From the NCBI GenBank assembly GCA_900543605.1, contig UQSK01000029.1, forward strand, positions 1 to 22,094: DNA of 22,094 nt. The letters are read 5' to 3'. Of this stretch, positions 13,854-21,273 are shown in pieces. This stretch comes from an uncultured Collinsella sp. Its GTDB lineage: Bacteria > Actinomycetota > Coriobacteriia > Coriobacteriales > Coriobacteriaceae. A program made the translations under genes and the position numbers. Position 1 is the stretch's first letter. Each line of letters starts with the position of its first letter. The notes below the pieces were generated by a model that searched no databases, was not told the origin of the DNA, and saw only the letters and a list, made by a program, of their open reading frames with translations.

Positions 13854-14663
13854 CTAGCTGTGCAGCAGTTCTCGTGACAGCGCGGCGATGCGTTCGCCGC
13901 TATCGGAATTCGCGATCTCGACGCCGCCGTCCATCTCCTCGGGAGCAAGCTTCCCCAACGATTCCAGAACCATGCCCAGATGCCGGACCGTTCCGCGATT
14001 GCCGTCGATAATCGCGGTCGTCGACGGCAGCAGCTCACGGAAGTAGTTGCGGTAGAACACGAAATGCGTGCAGCCGAGTACCACCGAGTCGATGGACGGA
14101 AGGTCATAGCCGTCAAAATACCGGTGCAGGGTGCGCATCACCAGGTCATGGTCGCAAAGCCTTCCGCTTTCGACGATTTCCACCAGATCGGGGCACGGCT
14201 GGGGCGAAATCATGTTGTTCGTCTTGAAACGGTCCATCAGTGCGGCGAACTTGTGCTCGCGCAGCGTCAGCGGCGTGGCCGCGACGATGACGTGCTGCGG
14301 CATGTGCCGTGCAGGCGCGGTCCCGTCTCCCGCGGCGGTGTCGCCCCGATCGCAGGCGACCTTCAGCGCGGGCTCCATGCCGATGATCGGAATGTCGTAA
14401 TGGTCGCGCAACGCGTTCACCGCCGCGGACGTGGCGGTGTTGCAGGCGATGACCACCGCCTTGACCCCCTGACTCATGAACCTCTCCATGATGTCGAAGC
14501 TCAGCCGACGCACCTCCTGCGGGGTCTTCGTGCCGTATGGCGCGTTCGCGGAATCCCCGAAATACAGGACCCGCTCGTGAGGCATGTCCTGCACGATCTG
14601 TCGCACCACCGAAATACCGCCCAAGCCGGAATCGAATACGCCGATCGGTGCCGTCGAAGTCAT
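13854..14663 (-). CDS. murI: Glutamate racemase
   Basis: This 269-residue cytosolic enzyme makes D-glutamate for peptidoglycan. The two catalytic cysteines are C74 in ACNTATS and C198 in LGCTH, with D11 in FDSGLGG and GDSANAPYG (36-44) as expected. A low-complexity insertion (about 104-123, with GDTAAGDGTAPARH) is unusual and lies before the conserved HVIVAATPLT. The start at 14663 is preferred to the TTG at 14681, since the Shine-Dalgarno GGAAAGG lies between them. Together with the divergent dapF it forms a cell-wall precursor pair: D-glutamate and meso-diaminopimelate are both peptidoglycan stem-peptide residues. Bifidobacteria often use other diamino acids, so DapF here mainly implies lysine synthesis. 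Confidence 0.95.
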   Translation of the reverse strand: MTSTAPIGVFDSGLGGISVVRQIVQDMPHERVLYFGDSANAPYGTKTPQEVRRLSFDIMERFMSQGVKAVVIACNTATSAAVNALRDHYDIPIIGMEPALKVACDRGDTAAGDGTAPARHMPQHVIVAATPLTLREHKFAALMDRFKTNNMISPQPCPDLVEIVESGRLCDHDLVMRTLHRYFDGYDLPSIDSVVLGCTHFVFYRNYFRELLPSTTAIIDGNRGTVRHLGMVLESLGKLAPEEMDGGVEIANSDSGERIAALSRELLHS

Positions 14664-14890
14664 GTCCCATCGCCTTTCCAACGTCTAGCGGCCAAGCCTT
14701 CCTGCCGGGAGGCCGTGTCATCGAACGCCCCCATACTATCGCACACCGTTATCCGGCGCATGCGTTTGCGGCCGCAGCGCACGATGTCGTCGCACGGCCG
14801 CAAGCGCAGCAGTCGTGCAGCAACGCATCGGCTGTACAGCAACGCATCGGACGGCCAGCCCATTCGCGGGCTGGGAGTACTCTGGCAGTC
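14664..14890. promoter_or_regulatory. Divergent murI-dapF control region with 14-bp direct repeats
   Basis: A direct repeat CAGCAACGCATCGG occurs at 14818-14831 and 14837-14850, a 19-bp period. A -10-like hexamer TACTCT (14878-14883) lies 7 nt before the dapF ATG, so the dapF mRNA may be leaderless. No clear -35 was found. Nothing coding is supported in this 227-bp gap. Confidence 0.45.
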
Positions 14891-15790
14891 ATGAGTATCC
14901 CGAAAAGCGTCACCAAGGCGCATGCGACCGGCAATGATTTCATCGCGTATCTGGATTCCGACGGCCGTTTCGAGCCGACCGCCGATGAGGTGCGGCAATT
15001 GTGCGACAGGCATTTCGGCATCGGCGCCGACGGCCTGCTCAGGCTCACGAAACCGCAGTACGTCGCCGATCTGAGCGAGGCGCAGGTCGCGGCGTGCGAT
15101 GACGGAGACGCCGAGTGGTTCATGGACTATCGCAACGCCGACGGATCGCTCGCAGAGATGTGCGGCAACGGCACGAGGGCGATCACGCTGTTCGCCCAGC
15201 GGTGCGGCGTGGCATCGACGCAGGTGGAGGAGCCGTTCCGCCTGGGAACGCGCGCCGGCGTCAAGACGCTGCGTCCGCTCGGCGACGTGGCGCCATACGG
15301 CAGGGATGTGTTCCGCGTGGACATGGGCTCATGGCGGCGCGGTGACCTTGACGCCTTCACGGTGACCATTCCCGGCACGCCGGGAGCCGCCCGCGGCACG
15401 TTCGTGGACATGGGCAATCCGCATGTGGTCTGCGTGATCGAAGACGCGATGTCCACGCTGCCAAGGGTCGAGGATCTGGATCTTGTGACCAAGCCGGAGG
15501 TCTCACCGGTGCTGGAATCCGACCAGAACGCGGAGTTCGTGCGCGTCGACGAGATCGACGTTGCCGCAGGGACGGGAGAGGCGACCATGCGCGTCAATGA
15601 GCGCGGTTGCGGCGAGACGCTGTCCTGCGGCACCGGTCTGTGCGCCACCGCGATCACGCTGCGCGCCAAAACCGGCGTAGATCACTGGGACATCACCGTG
15701 CGGGGAGGCACGGTGCGGGTGGACGTCACCGATGAGACCGTCGCGCTCACCGGTTCGGCCACTCTGGTCGCGGACGTGACGTTGATCTGA
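14891..15790 (+). CDS. dapF: Diaminopimelate epimerase
   Basis: This 299-residue cytosolic enzyme converts LL- to meso-diaminopimelate in lysine and cell-wall synthesis. Both catalytic cysteines are present: C91 in EMCGNGTRA and C246 in SCGTGLCA. Other conserved parts are KAHATGNDF (9-17), HFGIGADGLLRL (41-52), MDYRNADGS (78-86) and MGNPHVV (174-180). An insertion around 58-74 (ADLSEAQVAACDDGDAE) is of the kind I recall in bifidobacterial DapF. The ATG at 14891 has no Shine-Dalgarno at a useful distance but has TACTCT 7 nt upstream, which supports leaderless initiation. The longer frame upstream overlaps murI in antisense and is rejected. Confidence 0.96.
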   Translation: MSIPKSVTKAHATGNDFIAYLDSDGRFEPTADEVRQLCDRHFGIGADGLLRLTKPQYVADLSEAQVAACDDGDAEWFMDYRNADGSLAEMCGNGTRAITLFAQRCGVASTQVEEPFRLGTRAGVKTLRPLGDVAPYGRDVFRVDMGSWRRGDLDAFTVTIPGTPGAARGTFVDMGNPHVVCVIEDAMSTLPRVEDLDLVTKPEVSPVLESDQNAEFVRVDEIDVAAGTGEATMRVNERGCGETLSCGTGLCATAITLRAKTGVDHWDITVRGGTVRVDVTDETVALTGSATLVADVTLI

Positions 15791-15795
15791 TCGAT

Positions 15796-15882
15796 CGAGG
15801 CTCTCAAAACTCGAAGATACAAAAAAGGAACCGCCATTTTCCAACAATGGCGGTTCCCTATCTTCGAGTTTTGAGAGCCTCG
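15796..15882. terminator. Nested 36-bp bidirectional terminator
   Basis: A perfect 24-bp outer stem (15796-15819 with 15859-15882) encloses a perfect 12-bp inner stem GGAACCGCCATT/AATGGCGGTTCC (15827-15838 with 15846-15857). On the minus strand the inner hairpin is followed by TTTTTT, an ideal intrinsic terminator for the VKOR gene. On the plus strand the complete structure is followed by TTTT, serving dapF. Confidence 0.9.
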
Positions 15883-15890
15883 TTTTCGTA

Positions 15891-16550
15891 TCAGGCGAAA
15901 ATCGCCGGCCCATCCACGACGATAATCAGCACGATCAGCGCAATGATCCAGACCACGTCCACCATCAGATCGAAATTCAGCCGGTAGTACTTGCGCAGGC
16001 CGTTGGATTTCGCCGGCATCCGCTGCACGCTCACCGTAGCGTGCGACAGCGCCATGAACTGGATCGTCGTGGCGAACATCAGGCCCAGGCACCACGGGCA
16101 CAGGGCGCGGATCACGAACATCGATTGGGTGAACAGCCAGTAGGCGTACGCCAAGGCCGCGAGCCCGCCCAGCCATGTGCAAAGCGCGAACCAGCGCGGC
16201 ACGACGACCTTGGACAGGCCTATCACCGCAATCGTGACGAACACGGATTCGGCGGCGATGCCGAAGAAGGCGTTCGGGAAGCTCAATCCGGCGAATTTGA
16301 TGAACTCCGCCTGCCATGATTCCGCCACGGTCGAGCAGGAGACCACGGCATTCACGTCGCAGCCGAGCTTGACGCCGGGATTGCGGGCGAGCTGCAGCGT
16401 CTCCGCCGACAGCATGAGGGAGACGAGCAATGCCGCCGCGGAGGCGGCCAACATGACCAGATACGTCCAGACCGCGCCATGACGCCAGCCGGTGAGCCCG
16501 GCGTCGACGCTGATGTCAGCCTGTTTGACTGCATCGCTGTTGTGAGTCAT
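15891..16550 (-). CDS. Vitamin K epoxide reductase (VKOR) family protein
   Basis: This 219-residue integral membrane protein is predicted to regenerate a disulfide donor by passing electrons to quinone, as DsbB does in other bacteria. After a polar N-terminus (1-25), hydrophobic helices appear at about 28-48, 86-112, 120-140, 148-168 and 190-214. The loop cysteine pair is C64 and C72 (GCDVNAVVSCS) and the active-site CXXC is C151-P-W-C154. Length and cysteine pattern match actinobacterial VKORs. No DsbA-like or thioredoxin-like partner gene is adjacent. The ATG at 16550 has AAGGA about 7 nt upstream. It converges on dapF and diverges from the PHP gene. Confidence 0.92.
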   Translation of the reverse strand: MTHNSDAVKQADISVDAGLTGWRHGAVWTYLVMLAASAAALLVSLMLSAETLQLARNPGVKLGCDVNAVVSCSTVAESWQAEFIKFAGLSFPNAFFGIAAESVFVTIAVIGLSKVVVPRWFALCTWLGGLAALAYAYWLFTQSMFVIRALCPWCLGLMFATTIQFMALSHATVSVQRMPAKSNGLRKYYRLNFDLMVDVVWIIALIVLIIVVDGPAIFA

Positions 16551-16685
16551 ACATCATCCTTACGTTCGAGGAGACCGTGATGAGGGTGGCTGACAACGCG
16601 GCGATATCACGGTGGTTCTTGATTTTTCGCGGGGTTATGACGCGCCTTGCGCAATAACCGACAGCACACAGCTTACGATGGATAC
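16551..16685. promoter_or_regulatory. Divergent VKOR-PHP control region
   Basis: The inverted repeat ACCGTGAT/ATCACGGT lies at 16574-16581 and 16606-16613. GGTTAT/ATAACC (16633-16638 and 16654-16659) encloses TTGCGCAA (16647-16654). A -10-like TACGAT (16674-16679) lies 6 nt before the PHP ATG at 16686. The dyads are candidate operators; the regulator is unknown. Confidence 0.4.
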
Positions 16686-17567
16686 ATGACTCGTTTAGCA
16701 CTTGCCGCCGCGCCGCCGAAGTCGGGCTGGGACATCCACTGCCATACGGTGTATTCGGACGGGACGCAGACCCCGGCGTCCCTGGTCGAACTGAGCCGCC
16801 ATATCGGCTTGCACGGGGCCTCGATCAGCGACCATGACACGACCAGCGGATGGGCGGATGCCGAGGCCGCGGCGCGCGAGGAGGGCATGCGCCTGCTGCG
16901 CGGCACGGAGATCACGGCGTGCGATGGGCCGGTGTCGGTGCACATGCTCGCGTATCAGTACAATCCCAACGACCGTCATACGTCGGACCTGTTCGCGCGC
17001 ACACGTCAGGCGAGGCTGAAGCGAACCAAGGCCATGGTGGCGCGACTGGGCGAGGATTATCCGATCAGCTGGCAGTCCGTGCTGGAGCAGGTGCACGAGG
17101 GGGAGCGGACCACGATCGGACGTCCGCACATCGCCGATGCGCTGGTCGCCGCGGGCGTGTACCGCACGCGGTCCGAGGCGTTCGCCGACGCGGTGAGCGC
17201 CACATCGAAGTATTACATCCCCACGCCCTCCCCGACCACGCACGAGGTGCTCGCCGCCGTGGCCGCAGCCGGCGGCGTGGTGATCATCGCGCATCCGGGC
17301 GCGGTGAACCGCAACGTGACACTGCTGTCCGACAGCCAGATCGAGACGCTGATCGAAGAGGGACTTGACGGGCTGGAGGTATGGCATCGGGACAATCCGC
17401 CGCAGCAGCGGGAACGGCTGTATGCCATCGCGCAGGCGCATCAGCTGCTGGTCACCGGCGGATCGGACTGGCATGGCGCCGGCAAGCCGAACCATCTGGG
17501 CGAGAACCTGACTGATGACGAGACCGTGGCCGAGATCGTGCGGCGAGGGGCGATTCCGCTGGTCTGA
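16686..17567 (+). CDS. PHP-domain phosphoesterase, YciV/RNase AM-like
   Basis: This 293-residue metal-dependent phosphoesterase carries the four PHP signatures: D16-I-H-C-H20 with D25 (DIHCHTVYSDGT), S-D-H50-D51 (ISDHDT), the central GRPHIADAL, and IIAHPG followed by GGSDWHG near the C-terminus. This arrangement is that of the YciV/TrpH group, whose studied members degrade 3',5'-nucleoside bisphosphates and short RNA 5' ends; that activity is inferred. E75 (RGTEI) and H86 (VHMLAY) fit further metal ligands. The start at 16686 follows TACGAT at leaderless spacing; an upstream start at 16647 would add 13 residues through that promoter. It converges on DUF3107. Confidence 0.9.
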   Translation: MTRLALAAAPPKSGWDIHCHTVYSDGTQTPASLVELSRHIGLHGASISDHDTTSGWADAEAAAREEGMRLLRGTEITACDGPVSVHMLAYQYNPNDRHTSDLFARTRQARLKRTKAMVARLGEDYPISWQSVLEQVHEGERTTIGRPHIADALVAAGVYRTRSEAFADAVSATSKYYIPTPSPTTHEVLAAVAAAGGVVIIAHPGAVNRNVTLLSDSQIETLIEEGLDGLEVWHRDNPPQQRERLYAIAQAHQLLVTGGSDWHGAGKPNHLGENLTDDETVAEIVRRGAIPLV

Positions 17568-17605
17568 CACCGACCATCGACCCCGGTTGTAGAGAAAACA
17601 CAAAG

Positions 17606-17649
17606 CCGGGAGCGGCCGCAGGGCGTTCAAACCCTCCGGTCGCTCCCGG
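17606..17649 (-). terminator. Terminator between convergent PHP and DUF3107 genes
   Basis: CCGGGAGCG (17606-17614) pairs with CGCTCCCGG (17641-17649), with further pairing of AGGG/CCCT inside. On the minus strand the stem is followed by CTTTGTGTTTTCTC, a T-rich tail. It most likely ends the DUF3107 transcript and may also serve the PHP gene. Confidence 0.75.
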
Positions 17650-17725
17650 TCGTCACTGTATATCCGGCCGATTCCCGCCTACGCACAAAGGCGGGAGAGG
17701 GGAGCCCGCTGAGCCCGGCGTTCGG

Positions 17726-17950
17726 TCAGAGCGCCCCGAAGCCTACGGCGTGCTTGGTCTCGGAGCCGATGAGCGCGTATCCGAGCGCGTTCGCCGGCAC
17801 GATGATGCGACGGCCCTTGTCGTCCGTCAGCTTGATCGGGGTTCCGGCCGACAGCGCCGATTCGATGGCCTCGGTGACGCTGGCCGCGTCCTCCTCGGTG
17901 CTGAAGGTGACGGGTCGCGCCACATTGGCGATGCCCAATTCGATGTCCAT
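17726..17950 (-). CDS. DUF3107 family small protein
   Basis: This 74-residue protein (IELGIANVARPVTF, then LTDDKGRRIIVPANALGYAL near the middle and GSETKHAVGFG at the end) matches the actinobacterial DUF3107 family, represented in Mycobacterium tuberculosis by Rv3208A/TB9.4. Its function is unknown. There is no signal peptide. The start at 17950 has AGAGGAG 5-6 nt upstream; a longer frame from 18043 adds 31 unrelated residues. In other Actinobacteria the gene is found near the same UvrD-like helicase and metalloprotease as here, so the neighbourhood is conserved. It lies 156 bp downstream of the phosphotransferase-like gene; I see no promoter or hairpin in that gap (17951-18106). Confidence 0.88.
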   Translation of the reverse strand: MDIELGIANVARPVTFSTEEDAASVTEAIESALSAGTPIKLTDDKGRRIIVPANALGYALIGSETKHAVGFGAL

Positions 17951-18106
17951 GTTTGCTCCTCTCGGGATGATGCGCTGTTGAAGGCGCTGGGTGGATGATG
18001 TGTCCGACGCCCGTTTGCGCCACGGGCTTTCAGTCGCATGCACGCGTGCCGATGAAAGCCATTGTGCATTGCTCCCATCGACGTGCGTGACGGTTTTCGC
18101 TGTAGG

Positions 18107-19594
18107 CTACTTGCCTTGCGATGACTGCAGCTCGGACTGGGCGTCACGCATGGCGCGTTCCTCACGTTCGAGCAGCGGGATGACGATGGTCGGGGTGTCG
18201 CGCGCCGTCGACGCGCCGTCCTGTCGGTCCGGCGTCGCTTGGGACGGGGCGTCTTCGATATGGGCGTTCGGCGTGCGGTCGTCGGTATCGTCCGTGGCGC
18301 GTGTTGCGTCTGCATCGCCCGTGTCGTCGCTGTCCCCGCGGCTCAGCGTCATCGTTTCCGATGTCGTGCCCGCCGTTGCCGTGACATGTTCCGTCTCAGC
18401 GCTGTACCGAATTCCCATGGTCTGCGGATCGAACTCACCGGCCGCCTTGATGTCCGCGGAACCGGTGCGGTCGGTCTCGTCGGTGTTGTCGTTCGGGTCG
18501 GCGATGTCGTCGGGCACACGCGCTCCGGCCTGTGTCGCGGCCGCGACCTTGCGCCGGTCGTCGTCATTGAGCAGCGTGCCGACGGTGATGGTCGATGGCG
18601 GCTTGGACGACTGGGCACCCGACGTCGTCGCGGGCGCGGTCTTACGCGTGAATGCGCCGAGCTGGTGGGCCAGCCGCTCCACCTGCGCCTTGAACTGGAT
18701 GATTTTCTGACTATCGGCCCGGTTCAACGCATCGATGAACTCGCCGACCTGCTCCATTTGCAGCCACAGGTTCGCGCGCAGCATGATCAGATCGTCCAGA
18801 CGAGAACCCATCATGCGGCCATACGCCGCAAGCACCGCATTGCGGTGATCTTCGTCAAGCTTGCCGAAAATCCACGCGAGATCGCGTGCCGGATCGTTGA
18901 CCTGCATGTTCTGCCAGTTCGTCACCGCGGTGATGGTCGCGCTGGAAAACAGCACGTCGCCATCCGAGAACCCGCCATGCACCGGGCAGGTGACGAACGA
19001 CCACAGGCCCTCCGTCTCGATGATCCGGCCCCAGCTCGACGTGATTTCCGGCGGCACATGGCCCGCCTGCCGCAGCCGCTTGATCCAGGCGGTCAGCTGG
19101 GCGCGAATCTGCCCGGTGGAGAATACCGGATACGATTCGGCCTGCAGGAAATTCGGCCGCAGCCGGTGAATGGCGCCGATGGCCGTGCCCATCGCCGCGC
19201 AATCATCCAAAGTAAGCAGATCGAGGGGTCTTGCGACGCCATCGTTGTGCGCCGCCACCATCACGGTCGCGCCGCCGGTGAGCGTGCTTTTCTCCTTGCC
19301 GTCAACGAATGCAAGCACCGTATCCAGGGCGAATCCGAGACCGCCTGGATCCTTGGCGCGCTCCAGCGTCCTGGCGGCCTTCACTCGCCCGGTCAGGCGC
19401 TTGCGGCCGTCTTCGGTGTCGCATGCGTATATGTCATACATCCTGCCTGCGGCATCCTGCATCACGGCCTGATCGATGCCCGCGGCGTCGTCGGTGTCGT
19501 TGGCCCGTTCGCTGTCTCGCACGCCGGCCATGACGATGCTGGGCATCGCCGCCGAGGCGAGTGCCGCCAACATAAGCTTGCTTCGTTGAGTCAC
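18107..19594 (-). CDS. Phosphotransferase-fold protein with lost catalytic residues
   Basis: Residues about 40-300 of this 495-residue protein resemble the aminoglycoside/choline phosphotransferase (APH) kinase fold, ending in the characteristic DPARDLAWIF (234-243). The catalytic loop normally reading HGD-x4-N is here H206-G-G208-F-S-D-G-D213, and the metal-binding D-W is N226-W227. Both key aspartates and the asparagine are thus changed, suggesting a pseudokinase. The last 160 residues are Thr/Asp/Ala-rich, low-complexity and probably disordered. The start is uncertain: GTG at 19594 or ATG at 19573. TATTAG lies 9 nt before the GTG and GGGAG is too close for a normal ribosome site. It is divergent from the UvrD-like gene, an arrangement known in Actinobacteria. 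Role unknown. Confidence 0.8.
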   Translation of the reverse strand: MTQRSKLMLAALASAAMPSIVMAGVRDSERANDTDDAAGIDQAVMQDAAGRMYDIYACDTEDGRKRLTGRVKAARTLERAKDPGGLGFALDTVLAFVDGKEKSTLTGGATVMVAAHNDGVARPLDLLTLDDCAAMGTAIGAIHRLRPNFLQAESYPVFSTGQIRAQLTAWIKRLRQAGHVPPEITSSWGRIIETEGLWSFVTCPVHGGFSDGDVLFSSATITAVTNWQNMQVNDPARDLAWIFGKLDEDHRNAVLAAYGRMMGSRLDDLIMLRANLWLQMEQVGEFIDALNRADSQKIIQFKAQVERLAHQLGAFTRKTAPATTSGAQSSKPPSTITVGTLLNDDDRRKVAAATQAGARVPDDIADPNDNTDETDRTGSADIKAAGEFDPQTMGIRYSAETEHVTATAGTTSETMTLSRGDSDDTGDADATRATDDTDDRTPNAHIEDAPSQATPDRQDGASTARDTPTIVIPLLEREERAMRDAQSELQSSQGK

Positions 19595-19716
19595 ACTCCC
19601 ACACTAATACAATGTCGCGCCTCGCGGGAGGCAATTGGCCGTATGACTCGCGGAAAATCACGGTTTGCCCACTATGCTGGCAGCGCATCGGCCGGGCATG
19701 CGCCACAATGGAGGAT

Positions 19717-21216
19717 ATGAGTGCATCGAGCGAGACGATTCTTGAGGGGCTGGACGATGCGCAGATGTCGGCCGTTACCGCGTTGGACGGCCCGGTGCGC
19801 ATCATCGCGGGGGCCGGAGCGGGCAAGACCCGCACGGTGACCCGTCGCATCGCCTATGCGTGCGCGCGGGGGGATTGGGATGCCCGCAAGGTGCTCGCCG
19901 TGACGTTCTCGGTGAAGGCGGCCGCGGAGATGCGCGCGCGGCTGCAGACGCTGGGGGTCGGCGACGACGTGACCGCTGCGACGTTCCATTCTGCGGCATT
20001 GCAGCAGCTGAGGCGTGTGTGGGACGACATCTTCGAGACGCCGCTGCCGCACGTGACCTCCGACCAGCGCGAGACCGTGGAGAGGGCGATCAGACGGGTC
20101 ACCAATGCCGCGGACATCGATGCGCAGCAGGTGCGTGACGTCAGGGCGGAGATCAACTGGACGAAGGTGTCGCTGGTGGCGCCCGACGACTATCCGCGCG
20201 TGTGCTCGGCGACGCACCGTCAGCCGCCGGCGGAGCTCGATCCGCAGCGTTTCGCCGACGTCATCACGGCGTACGAGTGGGAGAAGACGGTCCGCGGACA
20301 GATCGATTTCGATGACATTCTGCTGCTCATGTGCCATGTCATGGATGATTACGAGGAGTTGGCCGCCTCGATCCGCTCGTCGATTGGCTGGCTGACGGTC
20401 GACGAGTATCAGGACGTGTCGCCGTTGCAGCATCGGCTGATGACGCTGTGGCTCGGAAACAACCGCAACGTGTGCGTGGTCGGCGATCCGGCGCAGACGA
20501 TCTACTCGTTCGCCGGGGCGAGCAGCTATGACCTGCTGCATTTCGCGGACGAGTTCCGCCCGCTGGCCGCCGACGTCACTCTGAACACGGATTACCGCTC
20601 GACGCCGCAGGTGGTGCGGTATGCGAACCGGGTGCTGGCCGCCGCGCCAGAACGGGAACAGTATCTGGTGCTGCGTTCGGCGCGTTCGGGCGGGCCACGC
20701 GTGGGCCACACATGCTATGACACCGATGAGGAGGAGGCGCGGGGCATCGCCGCGCGGATAGCGCGTCTGGTCGCCGGCGGTGTGGATCCCGGCGATTGCG
20801 CAGTGCTGACGCGCATCAACGCACAGCAGCCCGCGATCTGCGCCGCGCTTCGGGCCGAGGGATTGCGATACCGGGTGAGGCGTGACTCCGGATGGCAGAA
20901 CTCGGCGCTCGCGGATGATGCGCAGAGCCGTCTGGCCCTGCTGGAGGCCAAGGGATTGAGCGCTGCAGCCTCATCGGTGACCGTTTCGACGATTCACGCG
21001 TCCAAGGGTCTGGAGTTCCCGTACGTGTTCATCGTCGGTTGCTCGGAGGGGCTGATTCCCTACGGCGCATCGATTGCGGGCGAGGCTTTGGAGGAGGAGC
21101 GGAGGCTGCTGTATGTCGGCGTCACCCGCGCCGAGGACGGATTGCACATGTCGTACGCGCGGGCCAAGGACGAGGGCTCCCGTCCCAATCGCCTCCCCAG
21201 CCGCTTCCTCAGCTGA
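19717..21216 (+). CDS. UvrD/Rep-family (SF1) DNA helicase, short form
   Basis: This 499-residue ATP-dependent 3'-5' DNA helicase contains all core motifs: Q-motif region LDDAQMSAV (12-20), Walker A AGAGAGKT (31-38), motif Ia VTFSVKAAAEM (62-72), Walker B VDEYQD (228-233), motif III GDPAQTIYSFAGA, motif IV NTDYRSTPQ, motif V VSTIHASKGLEF and motif VI LLYVGVTRAEDGLHM. It is shorter than UvrD2 of mycobacteria (about 700) because the C-terminal HRDC domain is absent and the 2B region is reduced. The likely role is in DNA repair or replication restart. Start choice: ATG 19717; ATG 19708 is also possible. GGAGG ends only 2 nt before 19717, while CACAAT 7 nt upstream suggests leaderless initiation. 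Convergent with the metalloprotease-family gene. Confidence 0.93.
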   Translation: MSASSETILEGLDDAQMSAVTALDGPVRIIAGAGAGKTRTVTRRIAYACARGDWDARKVLAVTFSVKAAAEMRARLQTLGVGDDVTAATFHSAALQQLRRVWDDIFETPLPHVTSDQRETVERAIRRVTNAADIDAQQVRDVRAEINWTKVSLVAPDDYPRVCSATHRQPPAELDPQRFADVITAYEWEKTVRGQIDFDDILLLMCHVMDDYEELAASIRSSIGWLTVDEYQDVSPLQHRLMTLWLGNNRNVCVVGDPAQTIYSFAGASSYDLLHFADEFRPLAADVTLNTDYRSTPQVVRYANRVLAAAPEREQYLVLRSARSGGPRVGHTCYDTDEEEARGIAARIARLVAGGVDPGDCAVLTRINAQQPAICAALRAEGLRYRVRRDSGWQNSALADDAQSRLALLEAKGLSAAASSVTVSTIHASKGLEFPYVFIVGCSEGLIPYGASIAGEALEEERRLLYVGVTRAEDGLHMSYARAKDEGSRPNRLPSRFLS

Positions 21217-21223
21217 CCCAAGG

Positions 21224-21265
21224 CACATGTCGCATGCCCCCGCTGGCGGGGGCATGCGACATGTG
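21224..21265. terminator. Perfect 20-bp palindromic terminator
   Basis: Position 21224-21243 is perfectly complementary to 21246-21265, giving a long GC-rich hairpin with a minimal loop. It lies between the stops of the convergent helicase (21216) and metalloprotease (21274) genes. No T-run follows on either strand; it probably terminates or protects both transcripts. Confidence 0.75.
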
Positions 21266-21273
21266 TGGTGACG

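Noticed and set aside
18239..19720. 493-codon plus-strand open frame opposite the pseudokinase gene
   Set aside because: Arg/His/Ala-rich shadow with no domain; the opposite frame shows the APH-fold signature and an actinobacterial context.
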